The translations under genes were made by a program, and so were the position numbers. A stretch of DNA of 64,000 nucleotides from Loxodes magnus (lineage: Eukaryota; Ciliophora; Karyorelictea; Loxodida; Loxodidae): assembly GCA_946699065.1 (NCBI GenBank), contig CAMPDV010001605.1:1-64000 (forward strand). The letters are read 5' to 3'. This document shows positions 1 through 12,664 of this stretch, piece by piece; the first letter of the stretch is position 1, and each line of letters starts with the position of its first letter. The notes under the pieces are model-generated. The model worked only from the letters and a program-made list of their open reading frames with translations, did not search any database and was not told the DNA's origin.

Positions 1-313
1 GATCAGAAAAATATCTTGTTTGTATTATTTCTATTAGAGTCATTAAATAATAAATCTACTCACGCTAAGATTAGAACTACAAAAATTCAAAATTTATAAA
101 GTAATAATAAATAAATCATTCTAAGCATATATTTTAATTATTTTGCTTTCAAATTTTATATTTCCTTAATAATAATTTTATTTAAAATTAATAAAATATG
201 AATAAAAAAATATCTAAAAATACAGAAAATTAAAAAAATTAAGGCTTAATAATTTGAAAAATTTAAAATAAGAAAAAGTGTTATTTAATATATTTAAGTT
301 AACTTTCTAAAGC

Positions 314-2119
314 TTATCTTATTTCAAAATCTACTTCATTGTATTCTTGATAGATATAATAATCATAAAAGTTTATTTTAATTTTTCTAAATTTCTGCTT
401 CAGTTCTTGTAATAATTATTCTTATATAAGCCTACAATCATTTAGATATAATTCTTTTAAAACTTTGTATAATGGAAAGTCTTTACCATATTCATCTTAA
501 ATAGGAAAAGCTTCTTATGTTATTTTTTAATTCTTTTATAAGCTTAAAAATGTTAATCTTTGCTTATTTTTTATTATTTCAATCACATCATCATTTTACA
601 AATGGCAGTTGTCAAGACTTAATCTTCTTAATTTTTATATTTGAGTAATTTCTTGTAATCAATTTTCACCTTTAACTAAACAATCAGATAAATGAAAGCT
701 TTATAAAGATTGGCAACTTTCTCTTATAATCGTTAAAGTTTCTTTACTAATTTATATTATTTTAAGTCATATATGAGTGCATTTTCTACAATTTTAGAAT
801 ATTACCTATAAGTGTTCGTCTAAATCTACTTTATTTTGTTTTATTATTATCGCTTTTAAATTTTTTCCATATAATCCTATTAATTTATAATCTTCCTTTT
901 ATAATTAATCCAAACTATCTAGATCTATTTTCTCTAAATTAGAGGAGTTTTATAGCAATTACTCTAACTTTATTTTATTAAAGTTCTTACAATCACTTAA
1001 TTTAAATTAATATAGACTTGGAAATTATAAAGAGAAAAAGTTGAAATATACTTAAGAGGAGAATGAAACTTTTTAAAGATCTAAAATTTTAATTTATCTA
1101 GTGTTTATTTTATTTAACAGTGAATCTGATAAATTTTGCAGGCATCTTAGTCTTATTTATTTTAAATTAGGACATAAATGGATAAATTAATGATTTTAAT
1201 TATTATCATTTATATTAATATTCTTAATCTAATTTCCTTTTTATTGTAGATATTGCATCAGAATATTAGTATTCAAATTACTGCTATTTATTTACAACTC
1301 TTTTAGTTTCAAATGTAGACAGTAGTCTAATAAAAACTAGCCAATTATGTTATCTGAGGAATATATTTCTATGCTTTCTAAGCTTGTTAAACTTTCTAGA
1401 AAGGCTAAATTTTTATCTTTCATCTCTATAAAAAAAAGATTCAACATTTTTAGATTTTTGCATAGAGAAATATCTAGTAATTTTATGCTCTTTAAAGGTC
1501 ATTTCCATAAGTCAAGTTCTTCTATCATATTTTAATTTCTATTATAACTTATTTACTCTTTTAGTATAAATTAATCATTTAATTTCTTTTGTAATTATGA
1601 GCATATATTATTAGACAAATCTTATGCATCAATTATTAAACTCTTCGCATATGAATGAGTCAATTATCTTAAAGCTCATTCTATTTTATTTTTTATATAT
1701 TTTATATCTCTTTCTTAATATTTTTTTATAACTAAAGTTTTATAACTAAATTTAAACTAATAGAAGTATTTGCTAGTCTTCTGTAGATTACATATTTCTC
1801 TATTTTTTAGAAAATTTACTATTATATCTAAAATATTTCTATTTTTTAATATCCTATTATACTTTTCATTCTATGTTTTTTCATTTAAGTTTGCATTTTC
1901 TTAGGTAGTCATTCCTAGTTATCATTGATTAAAATTTTAGATAATTTATTCATCTAACTAAGTTAGTTGACATGCCTAGCAAATTACTAGCTCTTAATAT
2001 TTTTTAGTTTAACATTCTATTGAATAGTTTTCCACTTAAGAAAAATTATTCTCTGTTTCTTACTTGTATGTTTAAATTTTGTTGCATTTACAGCAGATTA
2101 GGTTGTGGCTTTACTCCAT
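314..2119 (-). CDS. F-box-like/LRR protein, short form (copy A)
   Basis: Read with TAA/TAG = Gln and TGA = Trp, the frame runs without a net shift from ATG 2119 to the family C-terminus; the distance to the conserved Asp-Phe-Glu codons is a multiple of three. The N-terminus has a C-C-x-C cluster near residues 12-15 and a second C-x2-C near 50, probably a degenerate zinc-binding unit. An F-box-like segment (NRNILD..V.FLKNREICNLQK) lies near residue 90, followed by leucine-rich repeats to the end. F-box/LRR proteins are usually substrate adaptors of SCF ubiquitin ligases; that role is inferred. The TGA stop of most paralogues is AGA here, followed by TAA (314-316). If TAA is Gln, translation would run to the in-frame TGA at 149-151, so the C-terminus is uncertain. 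Confidence 0.8.
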
Positions 2120-2820
2120 TTATAATAAACTAAAAAGTGTGGAAATAAATAAATAAAGATTATAAAATAAATAAATTATGTTGCTAGTATTTTCTTTTAT
2201 CATTATAACATAATTTATTTATCTTATAACTATTAACTTATTTATTATATCTTTATATTCATTTTTTAAGATCAATTAAATTAAATTTAAACTAAAACAG
2301 ATTTTTAATGTCTTTAGTTTCAAGAGTTGCTTCCTTCAATTATAGATTTAGTAAATGGCTTTAATTTTTTTTAATATTGTCTTGATTTCATAATTTTTCT
2401 TCAATTTCTCCTATTTTCTACAAATCTTTAACTTCTTCCTTTCTTGCCATCTCCATTTCTAGAATCTTATTCCTTTTTTTATTATATTTTACTCTATTTC
2501 TTTAAATCCATTATTTGCTTTATTTTCCTATCTTTATTACAATTATTTAAAATTATGTTAAACGAATAATTTTATAAAGCAAAATATAACAAAAAATTAT
2601 CTGCTTCTTTACTTAGAAAAAAATAGATAGTAAAAATAAAAAATAGATAATTAATAAATTAATCTAAATAAACCATAAAAGTAAAAATAGAAAGAAAAAT
2701 AAAAGGGAAATATATTTTAAATAGAACTATCTATTAATACTTATAAGCTCAGGAAAGTAAATCATATTTTTTATTAATTGAATAAATAGCATTAAATCAC
2801 TTTAAAAAGGTATATAAAAC

Positions 2821-3800
2821 TATTATAACTATAAAATAAAATATCATCTAAGAAATAAAAAACTTCTCCAACAAAATTAATAATTAGCAAAGCATTTCTA
2901 ACGATTTCTATTTGCTATCAATGAAAAACTAGAAGTTAACATAAAAAGTTAAAGAACCTAAATAAATAACATAATCGTTTAAGATATAAATTAACAAATT
3001 GTTGAATAATTAGAACCCTTAGTATGAAATTAACTAATAGACATTTCTTAAGAAATGGGAAGGAAAATTAATCTAATTGAAATGAATTTAAGAAAAAATT
3101 TTACAAGAGAATCAGCTAATAGAGCACACCTAGCTCAATAACAATTTAATCTAGAACTAAAAGAAAAATAGAATCCGTCTTATAGCTTCATTCCTTAAAA
3201 AAGAAAAATTAGTAGTTAGCATTGCAAAAATATGGACATAAGATAGAATTGTGATATAGATTTAGATAAAAATCAAATTAAGAAAAGAAAAGAGAAATTT
3301 AAAGCCTTTTCAATCTTTACTACGCGCCAAGTGGAAAATTATATTAGAAAAAAATTTGAGCCATATTTAGAAGCTCCTAAAATTATGGATGCCCTATGAA
3401 AATTTGAGACATGATAGAATGATATTGATTTTAAAGTTTTATAAATAGCAGAAAATAAACAAGTTATAAAAATTTAGATCTTGAAAGACCAGAGGAATAC
3501 GACATCGAAACATACTGAGAATAAAGACTTCTTCAAATTCTAATTTGTGGTAAACAAAATAAAGGTAAGGCCACTCTAATATATTATAAGATTAAGATAT
3601 AGCAGTAGTATAAAAACTTGGAGCTTTAAGAGATATATAGAATGTAAAAAATTATTTAAAAGATTTCTATTAATAAAACTTAAATTAATTATCTAGCAAA
3701 CAACTATAAAGTGGTAATTATAACAAATTTATAATATACTCCTTATATTTTATTTTCTAAAGATACAGAAGATTTTTTGTACTAGAATTATATATAAAAG
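2821..3800 (+). pseudogene. Gag/ORF1-like retroelement gene, frameshifted
   Basis: An open, protein-like frame runs from about 2821 through an ATG at 3055 (MGRKINLIEMNLRKN...) to about 3470. The remnant of the zinc knuckle is HCKNMDIRQNC near 3220-3255, with ligands lost. A downstream domain contains a DF...VIKI...RPEEYDIETY pattern, but the PEEYDI part is in a different frame, so at least one frameshift has occurred. The same DF/IKI/P-x-[YF]-[DE]-[IV] pattern recurs in the elements at 43 and 61 kb, which ties the three together. No reverse transcriptase motif is visible. The region is probably a decayed non-LTR-type ORF1 gene; the limits are approximate. Confidence 0.5.
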
Positions 3801-3915
3801 TTTATTTATACTAAATTTTACCTGAAATTTATACCCATAAACAAAATTAAATTTTTTCAGGATATTCAAGCAATAACAAAAAGATTATTTTAAATGAAAA
3901 ATAATAAATAAATAT

Positions 3916-4172
3916 GATTATAGACCTCGTAGCACTTCTTTTGTATGCAATTCTTTCAATTTTAATACTAAAAAATTTTCTCATACTTCATGTTGCAATT
4001 AAGACCGCTTAATGAGTAACGTTAGTTTCTTCAAATAAAATTATTTTATTAAAAATTATTCTTGACCCAAATGCTCCAGTATTCTTCGTGGTGCCATCTA
4101 ATGTTAGATTATTCGCAATGCAGTTTACACGGCATCAGATTACCTACTAGTTTTTCTGACGCGGCCTATATT
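3916..4172 (-). mobile_element. SINE2-family repeat (copy c)
   Basis: On the minus strand the head matches the SINE2 copies at 13.0 and 62.9 kb: GTCAGAAAAACTAGTAGGTA, then AATCTG and TGCATTGC. The 3' end is the shared hairpin (AAGTGCTACGAGGTCTATAATC-like) followed by TATTTATTTATT. The standard-code ORF at 4062-4250 on the plus strand is an artefact of this repeat. Confidence 0.6.
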
Positions 4173-4259
4173 CATATTTTATATTATTTAATAATCAATA
4201 TGGCAATCAACTTCATTATTTTTCGACATTATATAGATAAATTTTATTAAAGCAAGTTT

Positions 4260-5030
4260 ATTACTTTATATTGTAATCATTTTACAAACTAAAGACAAAT
4301 TAAAAGTTACTAAAATAAAAATTTTAACATTTTATTAGCAAAAGATATTTCATTAAATCTTATAGCAATTAATTTATTGCTAAATATTATGTTTTCTTTA
4401 TTTTGGTACTAAATCAAAAGTTTAGATATATAGATTATAATTGTAGTATTAAAAAATTATTAGAATACTTACAATAATTAAAAAGGCAAATATATAATAG
4501 AATAAATAAATGAAAATAGCTATGTATAACCATTTATTTAATGATTAATCCTTTAAAAATAATAAATTATACATGTATAAATTAGAATAATTAAATATTA
4601 CTTTAGCTTTTAATTATTAATATTAAAATATCTGAAAATAAAGTTATCTTTCTTAAATCTAAACGAACTTATATCCAGCACCAAATTGCTAGTATCTTAG
4701 AAAAATACTTAAGTTATTCCTCTTTTTAATTAAATTTAATTATAAGCTAAAAGAGACTGAAAAGAGCAAAATAATATATTTCTTTTGATATTTTTAGATT
4801 AGATTAATATCTTAGAAATTTATATAATTTTATTATGTGAAATTAAAATTTCTAGAAAGGAATTTCTATAAAAGATTGAAATTACATTTTTAAAGCATCA
4901 ATATTTTCTAAAAAGTATTAAAAAATAGTAATAAACTTTTCAATTATTTAGCTAGTTAGTCATTTATTGAACTTCTACATTTATTTTAATTTTTTTCTCC
5001 TAATTATAATTATAATGATAATGAAATTAA
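4260..5030. other. A+T-rich gap, nothing recognised
   Basis: No conserved frame, tRNA or repeat seen in about 770 bp. Confidence 0.5.
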
Positions 5031-5035
5031 AATGT

Positions 5036-5893
5036 TCAACAGTGCCAATCTGGACACCGTTTAAAATAAGTTGTTTTATCAGCAACACTTCTCATCATTC
5101 TTGACTTTCTAATGAAATTATCTTCACTAAGGTCTTCTCAGTTTCTTTGATTTCTTGTTCTTATTATTTCAAAAGGTACTTCACATCATTTTCTTCTGTA
5201 AATATCTCCATGCTAGTTTCAATAGAGCCTCTAGTATTTTTCTTATTCTTTACTCCAAAATTTTTTCTTGAAATTCTAAAATTTTTATCAATTCTTGTAC
5301 AAATGTCACTTACTATTACAGTAGTAGCATTTCTTCCTTACTTATCTGATTGGTTTTCGATTTATAACCTCTTTTTACGCTAATTCCATCTAATTTGTCT
5401 AATTAGTTATGTTTGTGCTAATATTGTTTTGCTTAATAAACTCCAACTCTTGTTTTTATACGATATTTCCAAGCCTTGCTGTTTCTTATCTATGTTCAGT
5501 TTAAATGTTCCAATATGCTTGGAGTTTTCTTTCTTAATTAATAATTCTAATCTCTAAGTTATCTTATCCAAGCGATAATAAATTTCTTAGTTCTTAATTT
5601 TCCAACTTAAGCACTTTAATCTCTTCCTAGAGATTGGATATTTCAAATACTAACTGTTAAATATTGATTTCCTTTTTAATTATCTTTGATGGAAGTTCTT
5701 TTCCTGCTATTATATTAGCTTCTTTTCTTTTTATTACTTAAGGAGGTGTTTATTATAGTTATTAGGTTCTTTATTAGTTTTGTAAGCGGAAAGAAGAAGA
5801 CTCTTGATACTTTTTTTATGCCTGCTTTTTCTCTAGAGCTTTTTTCTCTTCTTTGGTCAAGAAAAAGCCGGGAACAAGATTTTAAGACTCCAT
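5036..5893 (-). CDS. Gag/ORF1-like protein with coiled coil and zinc knuckle, intact
   Basis: The frame is uninterrupted from ATG 5893 to TGA 5036-5038 (285 residues; exactly in phase) under UAA/UAG = Gln and UGA = Trp. Residues about 75-170 are rich in Glu, Lys and Leu with heptad-like spacing (for example EISNLQEEIKVLKLENQELR) and should form a coiled coil. A CCHC-type knuckle, CYYCNSKWHLYKN, spans about residues 189-201. The position of the last ligand is encoded by TGA (5288-5290), read here as Trp. The protein ends in RCPDWHC. It resembles the nucleic-acid-binding ORF1/Gag proteins of retroelements and likely coats retroelement RNA. No RT gene follows. The relation to other Gag-like genes here rests on architecture, not on close sequence identity. 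Confidence 0.7.
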
Positions 5894-6233
5894 TTTTTTT
5901 ATTATCCTAATTATAATTATTTAGTTAAAATTTAAATTGAGACAAATATTCAAATTTACTAGTAATAAAAGAGAGATTTAAACCAAAGTATCATTATGAA
6001 TAGCTTTAACTCATTTTCAAATTTAGAAATTTCGATAACATTTTAGGATTTAAAATCTAGATAAAATTTTGAATAGAGAGTACTTATCAAATACAATTTT
6101 AATCCATAACTGTTTAATTGAAAAAATTTAAGTAAATAAATAGGAATCGAAAAAGAACATAATTTAATACAAAAATCTTTATTTATTTAAAGCAAAAGTT
6201 ACTTTATGAAAATAATTATTATATTTATAATAA

Positions 6234-6490
6234 AAATATCGCTTGATGAGTTCATAAGGATATTTACAGGTTTAATATTCAGCAGTATATAATGCGACTG
6301 ATTGACATTATATACAAGAGTGAGTGGAAAATAATATTCAAGTTCGAAAGCGTAGAATTTATTGGGCTATCACCTTTAGCTATTGAAATTGATTCTCTGC
6401 TAGTAAAACTTTTTATAAGTGGGTTAAAATTTCACCACTGAGTAACAAAAAAAGTATCGTCTGCTAAGTCCATAAGGATACTTATAGGTT
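6234..6490 (+). ncRNA. candidate structured RNA with paired hairpins
   Basis: Two 32-nt hairpins 218 bp apart share a layout. AAATATC (6234-6240) pairs with GATATTT (6259-6265), and AAGTATC (6452-6458) pairs with GATACTT (6477-6483). The loops are alike (both end in CATAAG), and both hairpins are followed by AGGTTT. The two stems differ by a compensating A-T/G-C change. Between them a perfect 10-bp stem, GTATATAATG (6285-6294) with CATTATATAC (6306-6315), encloses an 11-nt loop. G+C is higher than in the flanks. No known RNA family is recognised; the strand is arbitrary. Confidence 0.35.
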
Positions 6491-6494
6491 TCAA

Positions 6495-7150
6495 AAAATA
6501 AAGAAAATCGGAAATATTATTCGATTAATCAAATTTCTTAAAGAAAATATTTATTTAATAAATTTAATTTAAAGGTTATTTTATTTCACAACATTATGAT
6601 TTATTAGTTAATAATTATAATAACTTAAATTATAAGAACTGTGAAATCATTTCATTATAGTTAATTAAGAAAATTGAAAGTTCATTTAAAAAGAATATAA
6701 AGAAAGGAAATGAATTTATATTATTTGATTTAGTTAGATATTTGTTTAGTTATAATCCAAAAATAAATCTGTTTGACTCTAGTACTTCAAGATATAAAGC
6801 ATTTAAGAAGCAAAACTTCATAAAACTTATTCTATCATTAACTTTAATATTTAAGAAAATTTAACTTCTAAATTTGCTATATTTTTGACTAATTATGCGT
6901 TTATGAAAAGAAAGTTCTAATGAAGATATCTAAAAGTTTTTAAATTAAAAATGTTATTAACATTCTTAAAAGAGCAAGAATAAAATTTAAAAGGAAGATA
7001 TAAATAATCAAATAAAAGCTAAATGAAATTATACATTTTAAACTTTATTAATCTTTTTAATAAATACTCTTCAAATTTTTGAAGGAAGATTAATAATAAT
7101 TATCACTTTGTATAAGAAATTTAGAATAAATAGGATATTTGCTTATTAAA
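6495..7150. other. A+T-rich gap, nothing recognised
   Basis: No supported feature seen between the hairpin cluster and tRNA-Leu. Confidence 0.5.
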
Positions 7151-7154
7151 ATAA

Positions 7155-7238
7155 GCATGTGTGGCCGAGCGGTCCAAGGCGCTAGACTCAAGTTCTAGTG
7201 GGAGAAATCCCGCGTGAGTTCAAATCTCACCGCATGCA
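7155..7238 (+). tRNA. tRNA-Leu(CAA): tRNA-Leu (anticodon CAA)
   Basis: The 84-nt gene has a 7-bp acceptor stem (GCATGTG with CGCATGC), the A-box GTGGCCGAGCGG, a long variable arm as expected for Leu, and the B-box GAGTTCAAATCTC. The anticodon CAA is at 7189-7191 in loop CTCAAGT. A T-rich run downstream fits Pol III termination. A decayed relative lies at 34896-34978. No intron. Confidence 0.95.
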
Positions 7239-8435
7239 TTTTACTTATATTTTTTTCTTTAATGGCTATTTTAATTCTATATCTTATGAAAATTATATCA
7301 ATTTATTATTTTATTTTTTACTTTTAAAGAGTCTTTATCATTAGTTTGATATTTTTACTTGAATGATACAAAATAAATTAACTAAAATTTAAGAATATTC
7401 TACTTTAAACATTTGTTTGGTGTTATTTGAAATAGCTTAAAAAATAAAAAAATATGCTTCCTATTAAATGTTTTCCTTAGTAAACTTTTTCTTAAAGCTA
7501 ACTAGGTATGAAATTTTCTCCTTTAAACTATAAACATAATAATATTTTCTATAGAACTACTACTTCTAAACTTAAATTTTTGAATACTTAAATAGATTAT
7601 AATAATAATATCTTAAGGAGCTATAAAAATCAGAAAATCTCCTTATATATAATTTTTTTATTTTTTAACTAAAAAACATAAAAAACCTTTAAACAGATTT
7701 ATAAAGGAATTTCTCTTTATTATGATGAAGAAACTCTAAAGCCAGATCATAAAATTGAAATATTAATGAAGGTATAAAAATTATTTTAAATATTGCTTCC
7801 TCTTTTATTTCTAAGCAACCTTAAAAATACTTATCAATATTTAAAGCTTGCAAGAATTTGACTATATCAAGGATTTGAAATAACTTAGAGAATGCATAAA
7901 TAATCTTTTTTTTAAATATAACAGTTATAAGCGAAGATTATCCTAAAATTTCATCTTATCTAATATCAAACTCTTTTTGCTACAAGATAGCAATAACCAA
8001 TCCACCTCTTAAATATTCATTATGATAAATATAAAATATAGGGACATTTACATCTTTCACCTTTATAAATTATATCTACGAATATTTAAATTCCAGCTTA
8101 TAGTGAAATTCTTAAGTATTTTCTTCATAATAATTTCTGAACTCAAAGTAAATTATTTTTGGACTTAATATTTATTGTTTTCTTATTCCTTTATTTTAAA
8201 ATAATAATTTGAAATATTAAAATATAATCGAAAGCTAGCATTATTATCTATTATACATTGTGATTTACTCTTTTTTTAATTAAATAGCTTAAAATTATGA
8301 GAATCTTATTAAATTTTTATTGAAAAGCTTTAAGCAGATTTTAGTTAATAAAAATTTAAAAAATTGATTCTGCAATTTAAGTTTTTTGCTATTTAAATAA
8401 AATTTAAGTTATCAGCTAATTGAGTAATCTATTAT
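7239..8435. other. gap with one short coding-like stretch
   Basis: Mostly A+T-rich. At about 7700-7770 on the plus strand one frame reads YKGISLYYDEETLKPDHKIE, which looks protein-like, but no longer gene could be built around it. Nothing else recognised. Confidence 0.3.
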
Positions 8436-8439
8436 CAAA

Positions 8440-9090
8440 TCTAAATATTTTTCAACCCCTAATCAGCTGCACTTAAATTTCCTTTCTTTATTTCATATAA
8501 CCATATATCTCCTGAGTTAAAAAAATCCCATTATACAATAGTTTTGGAATGTTCGAGAGAATTCTTCCAATTTGTCTCCCTGGTTTATCATTTATTTGAA
8601 ATCATAAGCAAAAGTTCTATCTAAATTTCCTCTACTATATTATATTAAGCAGCTTTCTTCTTTCTTAGAATAAGTGGCACTTTAAGAATTTTTATCCATA
8701 AGGTAATCTTCTAATTATACTTATTTCTAATTTAAATTAAATAAGTGTAAATTTTATTTTGACATTACTGTTATCATAAGTGAATCTCCAAAATAATAAA
8801 AATTTTCATTAGTTAAGTGAAATCCAGATGTTCTCGAAGCAATTAGAAAATCATAAAAGCAAGATGTTAATTTTAATGTTTTCAAGTTATAAACCTCTTA
8901 CCTGACATCTTCTCCTCATATAATTAAACTAAGGTATTATCATTGAATATAGTTATATAATGATTTCTACTAAAAGAATTGTCAAATTTTTTTGAATTGA
9001 TCATGTTCTATCTAAAGAAAGGTGGATATATAGGAAGATTTTCTTACTCTAAAAATGGTTGTAAATTATCTTTTATATATCAGCGTAATA
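8440..9090 (-). pseudogene. Kelch-repeat gene relic, paralogue of 56645-57619
   Basis: On the minus strand the frame reads ...SATYSKKEESCLIQYSRG then NLDRTFAYDFKQMINQGDKL. This is close to SAVYSQKDQSFFIWNSGG and NLSRTFAYDFKQMIDHGDKM of the Kelch gene at 56.6 kb. The following part (SGDIWLYEIKKGNLSAA) matches GDLYIYEIKQGKWESA but lies in another frame, so there is at least one frameshift. The upstream FHLTNENFYYFGDS matches LCLTNQKFFIFGGY, with the Kelch double glycine partly lost. It is probably a dead duplicate. Confidence 0.65.
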
Positions 9091-9733
9091 ATTATTCCTT
9101 TAAGTTCTGGGATATTCTTTTCTGTAGAATTTGTTAATAAGCACTTCTAAATTGAAGATAAAATATTTGATAATTAATATATTTTTTATTTAATTATGTT
9201 AATAATTTTTCTTTGAATCCATTTCCGTGAAAAAACCATAATTAATTTAGAAATGAAATATTGTGATCTTAATATCCTTGATAAAATTATATTAATTTAG
9301 CTTGAACTTAATTATTTTTTGTTAGATATTTTTCTTAAATAATAGATATTAATATTAGTTAATAATGATATGGGAAATGCACTATATTATATTTATAAAA
9401 TTAATTTAGAATTTGGTTTTGAACTTTTTTGTAAACTTTTTATGAAAAAAACTTCCTTCATAACTATAAAATTTCTTTGTATTTTTTTGTTAATGCTAAA
9501 TTTATTTTCCTCATATCATTGAAGTTTTTTTGCCCATCATATTCAGAAAGATGACTAAAATGGCGAAAATTTTATATCTTTTAAAAGTAACAATTAGTCT
9601 TAATTTTTTAAGAAATGTATAATTTATTTTAAGCAAATTGCTAATTTTTTATGAAATATACTTATTTAGAATAAATAAGATTAATATATTCTTTAGATTA
9701 ATAAAAAATAAATATAGTTATACTCTTTTTTCT

Positions 9734-11956
9734 TCACAAATTCACTAATAAATCAAAGTCTAGTGTACTTGATTCCTTTTGATCTCTTTTTTCAAAATAT
9801 ATTTCTTTATTTTTAAACTATTTTTATAAATTGGCAGCTCAAGTTTCATCAACTCCTTCACAAAATTTTATACTAAGTTTTCTTAAATTTTTTCAAAAGT
9901 ATTATTATACATTTTAATTTTCGATAATAAACCCTTCTTACGTTATAGTTTAAATTCCAATTAAATTTAAGTTTTCCAATTTCAAACAATTTTCTATTAT
10001 CTTCTGTATATCTTCATTTTTCACTTCGCATCAATATAAACACAATTAACTTAAATTAAGTATTTTCACAATTTCGCTCATTCAATTTTCTTACTAAAAC
10101 AAACATTTTTATAGAGTTAAACTTCTCAAAAGCTTGCAGCTATCTCTTATTGTTAATAATGTATCAAGTGCTAATTACATTTAAGTGAGTTTAATTTATT
10201 TTAACTTTTTACATTGATAAAATATTAAACTTAGAGTTGAATTAGTAATTTGCTACATGTTACCTAGCTCGATGCTTTCTAATTATTAAATATAGCTTTC
10301 AATTTATTTAAAAGCTTAATTTTTAACTTATCTTAGATTTGTTAAATTCAGTAACTTTATATTTGGAGCATTTTATAACAACATTATTAGAACTTCCTCC
10401 TTTAGATTATGGCAGTTTTCTATAGAAACTGAGTCAAGTGTGATAAGATGTTTAATTTATAAGTCTAAACTAGGTAATTTTAAGTTAGTCTAAACTTCTT
10501 CTTACTCATCAAAATTTTATTGATTTAAATCAAATCAGTCAAACTAAATCAAATTAGGAGCAGATTATAGTAAAAACAAAATAATCTCGTTACTAAAAGT
10601 CTTAAAATTGTACAGAACAACATTTTTTAGATTTGGATATGTTTAACTAGACAGTAATGGAGCAAAACTACAATCCATACTATTGTTTTCTTAGTGGATC
10701 TGTAAAAATATATCATCTAGCTAACTTCAATAAAGCTACTCTAAGTTAGGAGAATTTTATAATATATTTAATAAAAAATTAGAACTAAATTTCATTCTAT
10801 TTTCTATATAGACTAGCTTAAGTTTCACTTATGTCTGTTATAGGATGCCTTCTAGAGATTAGACATTAAACTTTTCCAATTTGATTCAAAACTCTTTTAG
10901 ATTTTTAATTTATATTTTCGATAGAAATTGATTTGATGTATCTTCCACATTAAGTAAATCCATATTTTCTAAGTTGGTACAAAATTATATAAATAGATTG
11001 CCTTTTTAATTTTAATTGATCAATATGTTTTTAATTTTATTTCCTTTTTATTCTAAATATTTTACTAATTATTAATAGTCTAATTTTTCACTTTGGATTA
11101 TTAAAGTTTTAATATTCAAATTTAAACAATAATCGTTTAAAAATTACCCTGTTATAAATTAAGATCATATTGTGATTGACTCTAAATAAGCTAGCTTCTC
11201 GAATGCTTCTAAATATTTGTCTTCTATTTATACATCTCATAATTTTATTTATTTAAGGCCAATGAAAGATGACAAATCAGGTAAATTTACGTTATTTTAA
11301 ATAGGTCAATTACTTATTTAAATTTCTTATAATCTTTAAAGATTTTTCTTGTTTTATAGTTTATATTGCATACAGTTATCTAACCATCTCTAGATCTAAA
11401 AGCATAAATTTTCAGATAGATTTTTTGCATCTATATTTAACTTCTATACACTTGAGTGTGCTATTTATTTTATCAATCATTCTATTTTATTTTTAGTATA
11501 TTCTAGACTTACACCGAAATTTTAAATTTATAAAGAGGGGAATTAAAAATCTAAATTGTAGAACCATTAATTTACTTATTATAAATTTCCAATATCTATA
11601 ACATTTAGAAAATGCGAAACTATGTTCATCATATTTCTGTTTTATCAAAACTTCCAGCTTATACTTTTAGCTTAATTTTCACTAAACAGCTATTTTATAT
11701 TATCAATTTTCTATTTCTAGCTCATTTTTTAATTGATCTCTTACTATTTTTATTATGTTGAGTTTTCTTAAAAGGTATCTGCACTAAGATTTTGTTATGT
11801 TGGCTAACATTTCTAACACTAAAAATGAGTTTTTTAAAGAGAATTATTAAAGCAATTCTAGCATATTTTTTCACTACAGAACAGTTAATCAAAATCAACT
11901 TCATTTTCGCAAGGATTAAGACAAAATTTGCCTATCATTTTGTTAATTTGTTCCAT
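9734..11956 (-). CDS. RING / F-box-like / LRR protein, long form
   Basis: The frame is continuous from ATG 11956 to TGA 9734-9736 (740 residues, exactly in phase). The N-terminus carries a RING-like cysteine set: C12, C16, C27, C32, C35, C47 and C50 (FCLNPC ... CSEKICQNC ... CQKC); the usual histidine is absent. An F-box-like segment (NRNMMNIVSHFLNVIDIGNL) follows near residue 115, then leucine-rich repeats to the C-terminal TLDFDLLVNL. RING and F-box modules both point to ubiquitin ligation, with the LRRs as substrate reader; this is inferred from the architecture. Several internal TGA codons sit where Trp fits (ISNWPIQ matches W-x-WP of the short forms). It is more diverged from the short forms than they are from one another. 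Confidence 0.85.
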
Positions 11957-12340
11957 TATAATTGAAACTACTAAACTTAAACATTGAAATAGTAAGAAAA
12001 AATGTTTATAACGAAAATTAAATAAAATTTCTACTACTTTTCAGATTAAAATAAAGAAGGAACAATTAAGTAAAATTCCAGTGAAATTATTTTTATTGTC
12101 TAATAAAACAATTTTGTGGACATACTTTTAAAAATGCTTAATCTTATGATAGAATTAAATAAAAAAGTTAATTTAGATGTAAAATAAAGTGATTTAATGA
12201 AAATAAATTTTTTAGGTAAATAGTTAATTTAGTTTATCTCAATAATTCTATTTTTAAGAAATGAAAATTTATAATTTTTCATTTATACATTTTTTGTAAA
12301 AAAAAGATAATTAAATTTTAAATTGATATTATACAATTAA

Positions 12341-12660
12341 AAGGGAGAGCAATCCTTCAACTGAAATTGACTTAAGATCTGGTAAAATGAAGTACCCATA
12401 CAGAACCGAACAAGAGACTTGGTAGGAGCCAAGAGAGAAGAAAAATACTGAAGAGGAATCAAGTAATGCTAATGATGCAAGACGCCAGATACTAATGTCT
12501 TTTAGGGAGTATTCCGATAACGGCTCTGTAGAAGCAAGACTTACAAAGGAATGCTAGCATAATGGAAGACTTCAGAAAATATTTTTTTTGCTTTAAAAAT
12601 CTTATTAAAGAGCAGCGGGCCATCAAGGTACTATGTGCTATCTAATCTTATTTATTGATA
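12341..12660 (+). mobile_element. SINE1-family repeat (copy a)
   Basis: This repeat of about 300 bp also occurs at 37296-37590 (-) and 38296-38610 (+). All copies start with a GAAC/GAGC-AATCC phrase followed by AACTGAAATTGACTTAA. They end in the shared 3' hairpin (AAAGAGC...GGTACTATGTGCT here) plus TTATTTATT. Part of each copy also reads as protein (see Findings), so it may derive from a Gag-like gene. No tRNA-like head was recognised. Confidence 0.6.
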
Positions 12661-12664
12661 AAAA

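Noticed and set aside
6452..6483. Hammerhead ribozyme (CTGCTAAGTCCATAAGGATA resembles the core)
   Set aside because: The CTGATGA and GAAA core elements are not intact in either hairpin.
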